Shown here: one piece after another, positions 1 through 5,411 of the stretch | Layout of the letters: every line of letters starts with the position of its first letter | Numbering within the stretch: position 1 is the first letter of the stretch | Source: Oleiagrimonas sp036379395 | GTDB taxonomy: Bacteria; Pseudomonadota; Gammaproteobacteria; Xanthomonadales; Rhodanobacteraceae | DNA length: 14,383 nucleotides | Direction of reading: 5' to 3' | Assembly: GCA_036379395.1 (NCBI GenBank) | Contig: DASVGR010000082.1 | Span: 1 to 14,383 of the forward strand | Translations under genes and position numbers: made by a program | The notes under the pieces: generated by a model | Told to the model about the DNA's origin: nothing | Databases searched by the model: none | The model's input: the letters and a program-made list of their open reading frames with translations, nothing else

Positions 1-412
1 TCCCGACGACTACCTGCCAGACGTGCACACGCGCCTGACGCTGTACAAGCGCATCGCCAGCGCGCGCGACGACGACGCCCTGCGCGATCTCAAGATCGAA
101 ATGATCGACCGTTTCGGCCTGCTGCCCGACCCGGTCAAGCAACTGTTCGCCATCACCGAATTGAAGCTGCGCGCCACGCCGCTGGGCATCAAGAAGCTGG
201 AATTCGGCCCCAGCGGCGGACGCGTTTTGTTCCGCGCCAAGCCCGACATCGACGCCGCCGCCCTGATCGGCCTGATCCAGAAACAGCCACGCATCTACAA
301 GCTGGAAGGCCAGGAAAAACTGCGCATCATGCGCGAATGGGAAGAACCCGCCGAGCGCATCGAAGCCGCGCACCAGCTGTTGACCACCCTGGCCATGCGC
401 AAGGCGGCTTGA
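1..412 (+). CDS. mfd: Transcription-repair coupling factor Mfd, C-terminal end (partial)
   Basis: This is the last ~136 codons of Mfd, the DNA translocase that removes RNA polymerase stalled at lesions and recruits UvrA. The 5' part lies outside the window; the reading frame begins at base 2 and ends at the TGA at 410-412. The visible part opens with PDDYLPDVHTRLTLYKRIAS and continues with IDRFGLLPDPV and the LIGLIQKQP segment. From memory these closely match the C-terminal (D7) domain of gammaproteobacterial Mfd, which in E. coli holds the protein in an autoinhibited form. The motor domains cannot be judged here. The gene converges on pspF, with REP hairpins lying between the two stop codons. 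No classical U-tract terminator follows. Confidence 0.95.
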   Translation, partial: PDDYLPDVHTRLTLYKRIASARDDDALRDLKIEMIDRFGLLPDPVKQLFAITELKLRATPLGIKKLEFGPSGGRVLFRAKPDIDAAALIGLIQKQPRIYKLEGQEKLRIMREWEEPAERIEAAHQLLTTLAMRKAA

Positions 413-430
413 TCCGTCTGGCGCAAGATC

Positions 431-506
431 AGGCCGCGCCTGCGTGCGATGGCCAGACGCCAGTTCAAGGCCAGAACCCTTCGCCCGCGGGCGGGCTCCT
501 ACAAAA
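431..506. repeat. REPIN-like inverted REP pair, unit A
   Basis: Two REP-like arms face each other. The right arm (480-506) read on the minus strand is TTTTGTAGGAGCCCGC followed by CCGCGGGCGAA, a GTAGGAGC-type REP with its own GCCCGC/GCGGGC hairpin. The left arm (about 431-453) is a degenerate inverted copy ending TGCGTGCGATGG. A gapless alignment to the unit 105 bp downstream gives 54 of 66 identical bases over 441-506, and the right arm is identical. Such pairs are mobilised by RAYT transposases in Pseudomonas and Xanthomonadales; no RAYT gene is in this window. Confidence 0.75.
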
Positions 507-532
507 TCAAAGCTCAAACTTCAAGCCATCCC

Positions 533-611
533 TGCGGGAGCGCGCCGCGCGCGATGGCCTGATGCCGACGCAAGGCAAGACCTTTTCGCCCGCGGGCGGG
601 CTCCTACAAAA
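533..611. repeat. REPIN-like inverted REP pair, unit B
   Basis: This is the better-preserved copy. The left arm (533-557, TGCGGGAGCGCGCCGCGCGC then GATGG) and the right arm (585-611, minus strand GTAGGAGCCCGCCCGCGGGC then GA) are the same REP in opposite orientation, separated by about 27 bp. Transcripts from either strand could fold into one long hairpin. The unit sits in the gap between the convergent mfd and pspF genes, the usual place for REPs, and may help protect or end both transcripts. A third, eroded left arm may start at 627 (CTGCGGGAACGC), but no right arm follows it. Confidence 0.8.
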
Positions 612-694
612 AGCTGGGCCCTGCGACTGCGGGAACGCTGGAAGGCGCGATCGACAAACCACGCATCGCCACAGCTGGCTCCATACCGTCCATG

Positions 695-1726
695 TCACGG
701 CTTGCCCTGCGCATGCTTGCGCAGCAGCGCGCGCAGCTGGTGGTAGGTCAGCCCCAGCAGCGGCGCCGCGTCGGTCTGCTTGAAATGCGCCGCCTGCAGC
801 GCCTTGTCGATCAACCGTCGCTCCAGCTTTGCCACTTCGGCCTTGAGATCGCATGGCAACGCCACGTCCGCCGGTGCCGTCGCCCCTGCCCTCGCATGAT
901 CGTTCGACGGCATCGCCGGCGCGGCCACGGGCCGATAGGCCGAAGCGAATGGATCAAACACGATGGCATCGACCATCGCGTCGGGGGGCGCGCGATGCAC
1001 CGAACGCTCGACGACATTTTTCAACTCGCGCACGTTGCCAGGCCAGGCAAAGGTGGCCAACGCCCGTCGCGCCGCCGGCGTGAAACCGGGAAAATAGCCA
1101 CGCTCCAACTCGTGGCACATCTCGACCGCAAAGTGTCCGGCCAAAAGCTCGATATCGTCGCCACGCGCGCGCAACGGCGGCACGGTCAAAACGTCGAACG
1201 CCAGCCGGTCCAGCAGATCGGCGCGAAACGTGCCAGCACGCACCGCCGCCGGCAAGTCGGCATTGGTGGCGCCGACGATGCGCACGTCCACATGCAGCGT
1301 TTCGTTGCCGCCCACGCGCTCAAACTGGCCGTATTCGACCGCGCGCAAAATCTTTTCCTGCACGCGCAGCGACACGGTGGCCAGCTCGTCCAAAAACAGC
1401 GTGCCGCCGTCAGCCTGCTCGAAACGCCCCACATGGCGCCGCGTCGCGCCGGTGAACGCGCCGGCTTCGTGGCCGAACAACTCGGTTTCCAGCAGCGATT
1501 CGGTCAGCGTGGCGCAATTGAGTTTGACGAACGGCGCCTCCCAGCGCGGCGACAAGTAATGCACGCGCGCGGCGATCAGTTCCTTGCCCGTGCCGCGCTC
1601 GCCGATCACCAGCACCGGCTTGCCGATCGCCGCCACGCGCGACACCTGCTCCAGCAGCGTCAGGAACGTCGGCGACTGGCCCAGCAAGGAACCGGTGTCG
1701 GCCGATGCGGAAAAATCCTGCGGCAT
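695..1726 (-). CDS. pspF: Phage-shock operon activator PspF (sigma-54 enhancer-binding ATPase)
   Basis: PspF is the AAA+ activator that remodels sigma-54 RNA polymerase at the psp promoter. The 343-residue product has Walker A GERGTGKE (42-49), the sigma-54 contact loop GAFTGA (89-94), Walker B GGTLFLDE (107-114), arginine-finger candidates in FRADLLDR (167-174) and WPGNVREL (228-235). A Fis-type helix-turn-helix occupies about 313-338 (LLGLTYHQLRALL). It lacks an N-terminal receiver domain, as E. coli PspF does (about 325 aa). W62 in HYLSPRW matches the E. coli W56 patch through which PspA inhibits PspF, so the same negative control is likely. The ATG at 1726 is preceded by GAGGA. It diverges from pspA, and its own promoter probably overlaps PspF sites, which fits autorepression. 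Confidence 0.95.
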   Translation of the reverse strand: MPQDFSASADTGSLLGQSPTFLTLLEQVSRVAAIGKPVLVIGERGTGKELIAARVHYLSPRWEAPFVKLNCATLTESLLETELFGHEAGAFTGATRRHVGRFEQADGGTLFLDELATVSLRVQEKILRAVEYGQFERVGGNETLHVDVRIVGATNADLPAAVRAGTFRADLLDRLAFDVLTVPPLRARGDDIELLAGHFAVEMCHELERGYFPGFTPAARRALATFAWPGNVRELKNVVERSVHRAPPDAMVDAIVFDPFASAYRPVAAPAMPSNDHARAGATAPADVALPCDLKAEVAKLERRLIDKALQAAHFKQTDAAPLLGLTYHQLRALLRKHAQGKP

Positions 1727-1765
1727 GGGACGTCCTCAAGCTTTCGAGTCTGACGTCAATTCAAT

Positions 1766-1794
1766 CATTATTTAGTCAGTTTGACCATATTCAA
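1766..1794 (-). promoter_or_regulatory. Candidate sigma-70-type promoter of pspF
   Basis: On the minus strand TTGAAT (1794-1789) is followed after 17 bp by ATAATG (1771-1766), which would start transcription near 1759, about 33 nt before the pspF ATG. The spacer contains the GTCA-N3-TGAC inverted repeat, so an activator bound there would block this promoter. That would match the autorepression known for E. coli pspF. The -10 element is not perfect, so the call is tentative. Confidence 0.4.
1775..1785. promoter_or_regulatory. Candidate PspF upstream activating site I
   Basis: The inverted repeat GTCA-GTT-TGAC lies about 130 bp upstream of the predicted pspA start point. E. coli PspF binds two adjacent enhancer sites roughly 80-126 bp upstream of pspA. 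Position and symmetry support the call; the exact binding consensus for this organism is unknown. Confidence 0.4.
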
Positions 1795-1805
1795 GTTTTT
1801 CAAAC

Positions 1806-1818
1806 CACTTCCAAAGTG
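1806..1818. promoter_or_regulatory. Candidate PspF upstream activating site II
   Basis: The inverted repeat CACTT-CCA-AAGTG is centred about 100 bp upstream of the predicted pspA transcription start and about 32 bp (three helical turns) from the other inverted repeat at 1775-1785. The pairing suggests two activator dimers on one DNA face. The half-sites of the two repeats differ in sequence, so only one may be a true PspF site. Confidence 0.4.
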
Positions 1819-1855
1819 CCACAAATTACCGCTCACCCGTCATAAAAGCAATGCG

Positions 1856-1868
1856 AATCAACATGTTG
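1856..1868 (+). promoter_or_regulatory. IHF binding site of the pspA promoter
   Basis: AATCAACATGTTG matches the IHF consensus WATCAA-N4-TTR at every fixed position. It lies between the sigma-54 promoter and the candidate PspF sites, where IHF bends the DNA at the E. coli pspA promoter so that the activator can reach the polymerase. Confidence 0.7.
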
Positions 1869-1885
1869 CATACCACCGTCCCACT

Positions 1886-1900
1886 TGGCACGCCGCTTGC
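1886..1900 (+). promoter_or_regulatory. Sigma-54 (-24/-12) promoter of the psp operon
   Basis: TGGCAC-GCCGC-TTGC matches the sigma-54 consensus TGGCAC-N5-TTGC exactly, with the invariant GG at 1887-1888 and GC at 1899-1900. Transcription should begin near 1912, leaving a leader of about 28 nt before the pspA ATG. This is the promoter expected for a PspF-driven operon. Confidence 0.93.
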
Positions 1901-1939
1901 TCATATCCCAGTGCAACCCATCCACACGAGGCAAACACC

Positions 1940-2620
1940 ATGGGCGTTTTTTCCCGCATGAGCGACATCATCAACTCCAACATCAATGCGATGCTGGACA
2001 AGGCCGAAAACCCCGAAAAGGTGGTGCGCCTGATCATCCAGGAAATGGAAGACACGCTGGTCGAAGTGCGCTCGGCCGCCGCGCGCACCATCGCCGACCG
2101 CAAGGAACTGGAACGGCGCATGGACTACGCCACGCGCGAGGCCGACGAATGGCAGCGCCGCGCGGAACTGGCCATCAACAAGGGCCGCGACGATCTGGCC
2201 AAGGCCGCGCTGGCCGAAAAGAAGCACATCCACGAAGCACTGGAGAATCTGGAAAACCAGCGCAAGGAGGCCGACATCGGCCTGACCAAGCTCAACGACG
2301 ACATCGCCGCCCTGCAGGCCAAGCTGGCCGATGCCAAGAAGCGCCAGAAAGTGCTGCAGGCGCGCCAGCACACGGCGACCTATCAGCTCAAGGCGCGCAG
2401 CCGCATCCACGACGCGCGCGTCAATGATGCCCTGGGGCGTTTCGAGCATTACGAACGCAAGCTGGAAAACATGGAAGGCAAGGTCGAGGCCTACGATCTG
2501 GGCAAGCAGCACGACCTGGACCGCCAGTTCGCCGACCTGGAAGCCGACGAGCACGTCGAAGCCGAATTGGCCGAGCTGAAGGCGCGCATGCAGCCATCCG
2601 CGGGTGACCACAAGGAGTAA
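1940..2620 (+). CDS. pspA: Phage shock protein A, membrane-repair and PspF-inhibiting protein
   Basis: PspA (226 aa; E. coli 222) is a peripheral inner-membrane protein of the PspA/ESCRT-III family. It binds PspF in resting cells and forms membrane-stabilising assemblies when the envelope is damaged. The product opens MGVFSRMSDIINSNINAMLD, whose amphipathic helix binds lipid, followed by the family stretch LIIQEMEDTLVEVRS (31-45). Long coiled-coil helices fill the rest, with a C-terminal DLGKQHDLDRQFADLEADEH block (186-205). The frame stays open back to 1781, but the ATG at 1940 is chosen because it gives the conserved N-terminus, follows GAGG at 1928-1931, and the longer form would begin upstream of the sigma-54 promoter. 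It is the first gene of a five-gene operon. Confidence 0.97.
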   Translation: MGVFSRMSDIINSNINAMLDKAENPEKVVRLIIQEMEDTLVEVRSAAARTIADRKELERRMDYATREADEWQRRAELAINKGRDDLAKAALAEKKHIHEALENLENQRKEADIGLTKLNDDIAALQAKLADAKKRQKVLQARQHTATYQLKARSRIHDARVNDALGRFEHYERKLENMEGKVEAYDLGKQHDLDRQFADLEADEHVEAELAELKARMQPSAGDHKE

Positions 2621-2626
2621 GCGGTC

Positions 2627-2851
2627 ATGGGGGACTTCACCGCCGTATTCGTCATTTTCTGCATCTTCGTCGCCCCGTTGTGGCTGATCCTGCATTACGG
2701 CTCGCGTCGGCGCCAGGCCCAGGGACTGACGAACGAAGACGAAAAGATGCTCGCGGAACTTTGGCAACTGGCCAACCGCATGGAAAGCCGCGTGGCGTCA
2801 CTGGAAACCATCCTCGACGAGCGCACGCCCAACTGGAGGGACAAGGCATGA
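2627..2851 (+). CDS. pspB: Phage shock protein B, inner-membrane sensor partner of PspC
   Basis: PspB works with PspC to draw PspA away from PspF when the inner membrane is stressed. The product has 74 residues, as in E. coli. It has one N-terminal membrane helix (about 5-23, VFVIFCIFVAPLWLILHY), a basic patch GSRRR, and a C-terminal coiled coil ending in LETILDERTPNWRDKA, the family signature LESILD..PNWRD. AAGGAG (2612-2617) abuts the pspA stop and sits 9 nt before the ATG. The last codons overlap the next gene by 4 nt (ATGA), so translation is probably coupled. Confidence 0.95.
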   Translation: MGDFTAVFVIFCIFVAPLWLILHYGSRRRQAQGLTNEDEKMLAELWQLANRMESRVASLETILDERTPNWRDKA

Positions 2852-3120
2852 ACAACCATCACTCATACTCGCGGCGCCTGTACCGCGACAGCGAAAACAG
2901 CGTGATCCTGGGCGTCTGCGCCGGCCTTGCCTGGCATCTGGATGCGCCGCGCCTGCTGGTGCGCATCTGCGCATTGGCCTTGGCCTGGTTTTTCCCCGTT
3001 TCCACCGTCGTCGCCTACTGCATCGCCGCGTTCCTGATGCCGCCGCGACCGCTGTCCTATCTGGGTGACGGCAACGAGCGCTCGTTCTGGCAATCGCACC
3101 GGCACGGAGGTTCACGATGA
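2848..3120 (+). CDS. Short PspC-domain membrane protein
   Basis: A 90-residue PspC-domain protein. It shows RRLYRDSENSVILGVCAGLA (9-28), the N-terminal PspC signature, then a hydrophobic stretch (about 36-64) ending AFLMPPRPL. It stops soon after SFWQSHR. The next gene has the equivalent YWQSVR motif at the same place but continues for about 50 more residues with a coiled coil and the PspC C-terminal motif. This copy therefore keeps the membrane part and lacks the cytoplasmic tail that in E. coli PspC contacts PspA. The ATG at 2848 overlaps the pspB stop (ATGA) and follows GGAGG at 2835-2839. It may modulate the full-length PspC or form the membrane partner of one of the two PspB-like proteins; this is inference. 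Confidence 0.88.
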   Translation: MNNHHSYSRRLYRDSENSVILGVCAGLAWHLDAPRLLVRICALALAWFFPVSTVVAYCIAAFLMPPRPLSYLGDGNERSFWQSHRHGGSR

Positions 3121-3521
3121 CCCGTCACGACCAATGGCGCGCTCAGCGTTTTTATCGCGACCGCCGCAACGGCAAGCTCATGGGCGTGTGCGCCGGCGTG
3201 GCCGATTACTTCGGCTGGAACGTCACGTTCATCCGCATTCTGGCCGTCATCGCCCTGCTCTGGTTCAACTTTTTCACGCTGATTGTCTACATCACGCTGG
3301 GCCTGTTGCTGCCGCCCAAGCCCGAGCGCCTGTACGACTGGGACGCCGACGAGGCGTATTGGCAATCCGTCCGGCGCTCGGCCAACGAGACGTTCCGCGA
3401 CGTACGCCAACGCTTTCGCGAAACCGACTCGCGCCTGGCGCGCATGGAAGGCTACGTCACCTCGGGGCGCTATGATCTGGAGCGTCAGTTTCGCGATCTG
3501 GAAGGCAAGGAATCATCATGA
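3117..3521 (+). CDS. pspC: Phage shock protein C (full-length PspC domain plus coiled-coil tail)
   Basis: PspC is the inner-membrane sensor that releases PspA from PspF. The 134-residue product (E. coli 119) has RFYRDRRNGKLMGVCAGVAD (11-30), a hydrophobic segment around 37-66 ending LLLPPKPE, and then a charged helical tail. The tail ends in MEGYVTSGRYDLERQFRDLE, comparable to the E. coli PspC ending MERYVTSDTFTLRSRFRQL. This is the copy most likely to do the classical signalling job. GGAGG (3106-3110) lies 6 nt before the ATG, and the start overlaps the previous stop by 4 nt. Its own last bases overlap the following gene in the same way. Confidence 0.93.
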   Translation: MTRHDQWRAQRFYRDRRNGKLMGVCAGVADYFGWNVTFIRILAVIALLWFNFFTLIVYITLGLLLPPKPERLYDWDADEAYWQSVRRSANETFRDVRQRFRETDSRLARMEGYVTSGRYDLERQFRDLEGKESS

Positions 3522-3730
3522 GCAGCGGTCAGGTTTTCGTCCTGTGCATCATCCTCATCGCCTGCGGTTTCAGCTTCGCCAGGCACTACCTGAGCTCGCG
3601 TGCGGCGCAACCACGCGAAGATCCGCAGGTCGACGCGCGCATCAAGGCGCTGGAAGAACGCGTCAAGACGCTGGAGCGCATCGTCACCGACAAGGACTAC
3701 GACTTGAAGCGTCAGTTCGACCGGCTTTGA
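3518..3730 (+). CDS. Small PspB-like membrane protein ending the psp operon
   Basis: A 70-residue protein with one membrane helix (about 5-20, QVFVLCIILIACGFSF), a short basic and polar linker, and a C-terminal coiled coil (about 38-60). It is built like PspB but lacks the PNWRD ending. Instead it ends RIVTDKDYDLKRQFDRL, nearly the C-terminal motif of the PspC encoded just upstream. AAGGA (3507-3511) sits 6 nt before the ATG, and the start overlaps the pspC stop, so it belongs to the psp operon. A role as a second PspB-like partner or as an adaptor toward PspA is inference. A relationship to PspG is not supported, as I recognise no PspG motif. Its last 19 bases lie under the convergent gene at 3712-4047. 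Confidence 0.82.
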   Translation: MSSGQVFVLCIILIACGFSFARHYLSSRAAQPREDPQVDARIKALEERVKTLERIVTDKDYDLKRQFDRL

Positions 3731-4047
3731 GGCACCCACGCCTCGCGCAGCGCGGCAACGGCATCGCCGTGCTCGCGATTGCGCCGCGCCGTGAATGACC
3801 ACCACGGCAACGCCTCGCCGCCAGCCAGAAAATGGCTCACCGACAACAGCGTGTCCAGCACGCACGGGTCCTGGAACGCGCCCGTGCGCGCGCATAGCAA
3901 CGCGTACAATTCCAGCGCATCCACGCCCGCCAGCTGCGCGGGCGTCTCGAATCCCAGACGCGCGTAATCGCGCGCCATCGCCGGGCCGACATTCGGCAAG
4001 TCGGTCAACCGGCGCAACCTGTCGCGATCAACTTTGGCTGGATGCAT
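3712..4047 (-). CDS. Helix-hairpin-helix domain protein, Cdd1 (pathogenicity locus) family
   Basis: A 111-residue soluble protein. The N-terminal half carries a helix-hairpin-helix motif, LTDLPNVGPAMARDYARLG (14-32), a fold that usually binds DNA without sequence preference. It is followed by TPAQLAG and the LYALLCARTGAFQDPCVLDT region typical of the Cdd1 family, sometimes annotated as mitomycin-resistance protein. The C-terminal part contains ALPWWSFTARRN. The cellular role of the family is not established. The ATG at 4047 is chosen; an in-frame TTG at 4065 would add six residues. It runs in the same direction as the cyo operon but 189 bp downstream of surf1, and its 3' end overlaps the last psp gene by 19 bp. 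Confidence 0.8.
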   Translation of the reverse strand: MHPAKVDRDRLRRLTDLPNVGPAMARDYARLGFETPAQLAGVDALELYALLCARTGAFQDPCVLDTLLSVSHFLAGGEALPWWSFTARRNREHGDAVAALREAWVPQSRSN

Positions 4048-4092
4048 GTGTTCGCCCCGCGGCAACCCGAGTTGCTCCGATCATCGACCCGA

Positions 4093-4234
4093 CCGGCAAG
4101 TGCCGGCAAGGCCGAAAGCCCGGAAACGGGCGGCGCAACAAGCCGCAAGGCGAAGGATCGCCCCACGACCGGCTCGAAAATGCACACAACACTTTTGCCG
4201 GAGGCACCGGCAATGTGACGGGAAATACACCCGT
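4093..4234. other. Intergenic stretch with a series of short hairpins
   Basis: Between surf1 and the HhH gene several inverted repeats follow each other: CCGGCA-AG-TGCCGG (4093-4106), GCCCG-GAAA-CGGGC (4118-4131, with a GNRA-type loop on the + strand), GGCGA-AGGA-TCGCC (4149-4162), TTGCCGG-AGGCA-CCGGCAA (4195-4213) and ACGGG-N7-CCCGT (4218-4234). No U-tract follows any of them on either strand, so none is a standard terminator. The stretch could be a structured leader of the HhH gene or a small RNA. Short GC stems also arise by chance at this base composition. Confidence 0.3.
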
Positions 4235-4236
4235 GT

Positions 4237-5016
4237 TTACGCGACAGGTCGCACGCGCGATGCCAAGTCACGCTTGCGATGCTTGATGACGATCCACGCC
4301 CCCAGCAACGTGCCCAGCGCCAGCAGGTACCAGGTGATGGCGTAGCTCAGATGCTCGTTGCGGAAGTGGATCCTGGTCAGGCCACCAGCAGGGAATTTTT
4401 GCCCGGCCACGGCCGCTTCGTCGACGAAATACGGCGCCACATCAGCCGGATTCAGCCCGCGCGCCTTGGCGATGCCCATCACGTCACGCGAGTACCACAG
4501 GTTTTTGGCCGGTTTGTTGGAGCGCAAAAACGAGCCGCCGGGCATCGAAAAACGCAGCAGCCCCGTCAGGGAAACCTGGCCTGTTGGTGGCGCGATCTTC
4601 GCTTCGGCACCCGGCTTGATTTCGGTGTTGGCCGGCACCCAGCCGCGGTTCACCATGACGGTGAAGCCGCGCTGCGTCAGCAACGGAGCCATCACCCAGA
4701 AGCCGTAACCCAAATCGCTGGAACCGTGCACCAGGGTTTGCTTGCCGGGAACGAAATGGCCGGCCAATTGCACGTGCAGAAACTGCAAGTGGCCAGCCTT
4801 GATGGCGTCCCACTTGGCACGCCCCGGCGTTTCCACCACGGCAGCATGCACACGCGTGTTGACGTCGTGAATGAGCTTGAGCTTCCAGCCCAGACGCCTG
4901 ACCTGCCACGTGCCGAGGCCCGTGAAAATGACAAAAAAGAGGGCCGCCAACACCATCCAGACAACAAACATGCCTCGACCGGATGGCGCGGCGACCGTCT
5001 TTTCGGGCGTGCTCAT
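4237..5016 (-). CDS. SURF1 family oxidase assembly protein
   Basis: SURF1 proteins are inner-membrane chaperones that help put heme into the catalytic subunit of heme-copper oxidases. The 259-residue product has an N-terminal membrane helix (about 16-36) running into the family signature GLGTWQVRRLGWK (33-45). A long periplasmic loop contains MVNRGWVP, and the C-terminal RNEHLSYAITWYLLALGTLL (219-238; H222 and Y225) begins the second membrane helix. A basic tail follows. The start ATG at 5016 overlaps the cyoD stop (ATGA) and no clear ribosome site is seen, so translation is probably coupled. Its place in a quinol-oxidase operon recalls Paracoccus Surf1q, which serves the quinol oxidase rather than the cytochrome c oxidase. 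Confidence 0.93.
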   Translation of the reverse strand: MSTPEKTVAAPSGRGMFVVWMVLAALFFVIFTGLGTWQVRRLGWKLKLIHDVNTRVHAAVVETPGRAKWDAIKAGHLQFLHVQLAGHFVPGKQTLVHGSSDLGYGFWVMAPLLTQRGFTVMVNRGWVPANTEIKPGAEAKIAPPTGQVSLTGLLRFSMPGGSFLRSNKPAKNLWYSRDVMGIAKARGLNPADVAPYFVDEAAVAGQKFPAGGLTRIHFRNEHLSYAITWYLLALGTLLGAWIVIKHRKRDLASRVRPVA

Positions 5017-5411
5017 CGACTGATCGGCACGCTCATGGTGGAGTTCATCTGCGCCGGCATCATGAGCGCGTTCTCGGTGAACATCACCCACACCGAGGCA
5101 CCCAGCACGACCACCAGCATGACAGCCGTGAACACGAATGCCATCAGGTTCCAGCCGCCTTCCGAACGGAAGTCCAGATGCAGGAAGTAGATGACGTGCA
5201 CGAAGATCTGCACCACGGCCAGCGCCAGGATGACGAACGTGGCCACCTTGGTGCTGGAAAACGCATGGCCCATCACCAGCCAGAACGGAATGATGGTGAG
5301 GATGGCGGCCAGCACGAAGCCGGTCAGATAACTGCGCAGGCTGCCTTGGTGGGCCTGCATGCCGTCGCCGTGTCCGGCAGCGGCGTTGTGCGAGGAAGAC
5401 GACTGGCTCAT
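5013..5411 (-). CDS. cyoD: Cytochrome bo-type quinol oxidase subunit IV
   Basis: Subunit IV is a small three-helix membrane protein that supports assembly of the quinol oxidase. The 132-residue product has a polar His- and Ser-rich N-terminus, then SLRSYLTGFVLAAILTIIPF (first helix), VVQIFVHVIYFLHLD in the second and GWNLMAFVFTAVML in the third. These match E. coli CyoD (109 aa) closely, notably the SxxxYxTGF and HxxxFLHxxxxSxxGWN patterns. It is longer at both ends, including a 14-residue tail after the last helix. GGAGTG precedes the ATG at 5411, and the gene overlaps both neighbours by 4 nt. Confidence 0.96.
   Translation of the reverse strand: MSQSSSSHNAAAGHGDGMQAHQGSLRSYLTGFVLAAILTIIPFWLVMGHAFSSTKVATFVILALAVVQIFVHVIYFLHLDFRSEGGWNLMAFVFTAVMLVVVLGASVWVMFTENALMMPAQMNSTMSVPISR

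Noticed and set aside
444..854. Short open frames over the REP region between mfd and pspF
   Set aside because: They translate repeat DNA, have no ribosome sites and run into the pspF coding sequence on the other strand.
692..1753. A 353-codon + strand frame opposite pspF
   Set aside because: The translation is Arg/Gln/His-rich and has no motif, while the minus strand encodes a complete PspF with all catalytic motifs.
1781..1939. A 53-residue N-terminal extension of PspA in the same frame
   Set aside because: It would begin upstream of the sigma-54 promoter and has no homology. The family N-terminus starts exactly at 1940 with a ribosome site.
4195..4213. Hairpin TTGCCGG/CCGGCAA as a terminator for surf1
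   Set aside because: The stem is good, but only a short A/T stretch follows on the minus strand (AAAAGTG) with no U-tract.
4811..4826. TTGGCACG sequence resembling half of a sigma-54 promoter inside surf1
   Set aside because: The -12 TTGC element is missing at the required spacing and it lies within coding sequence.
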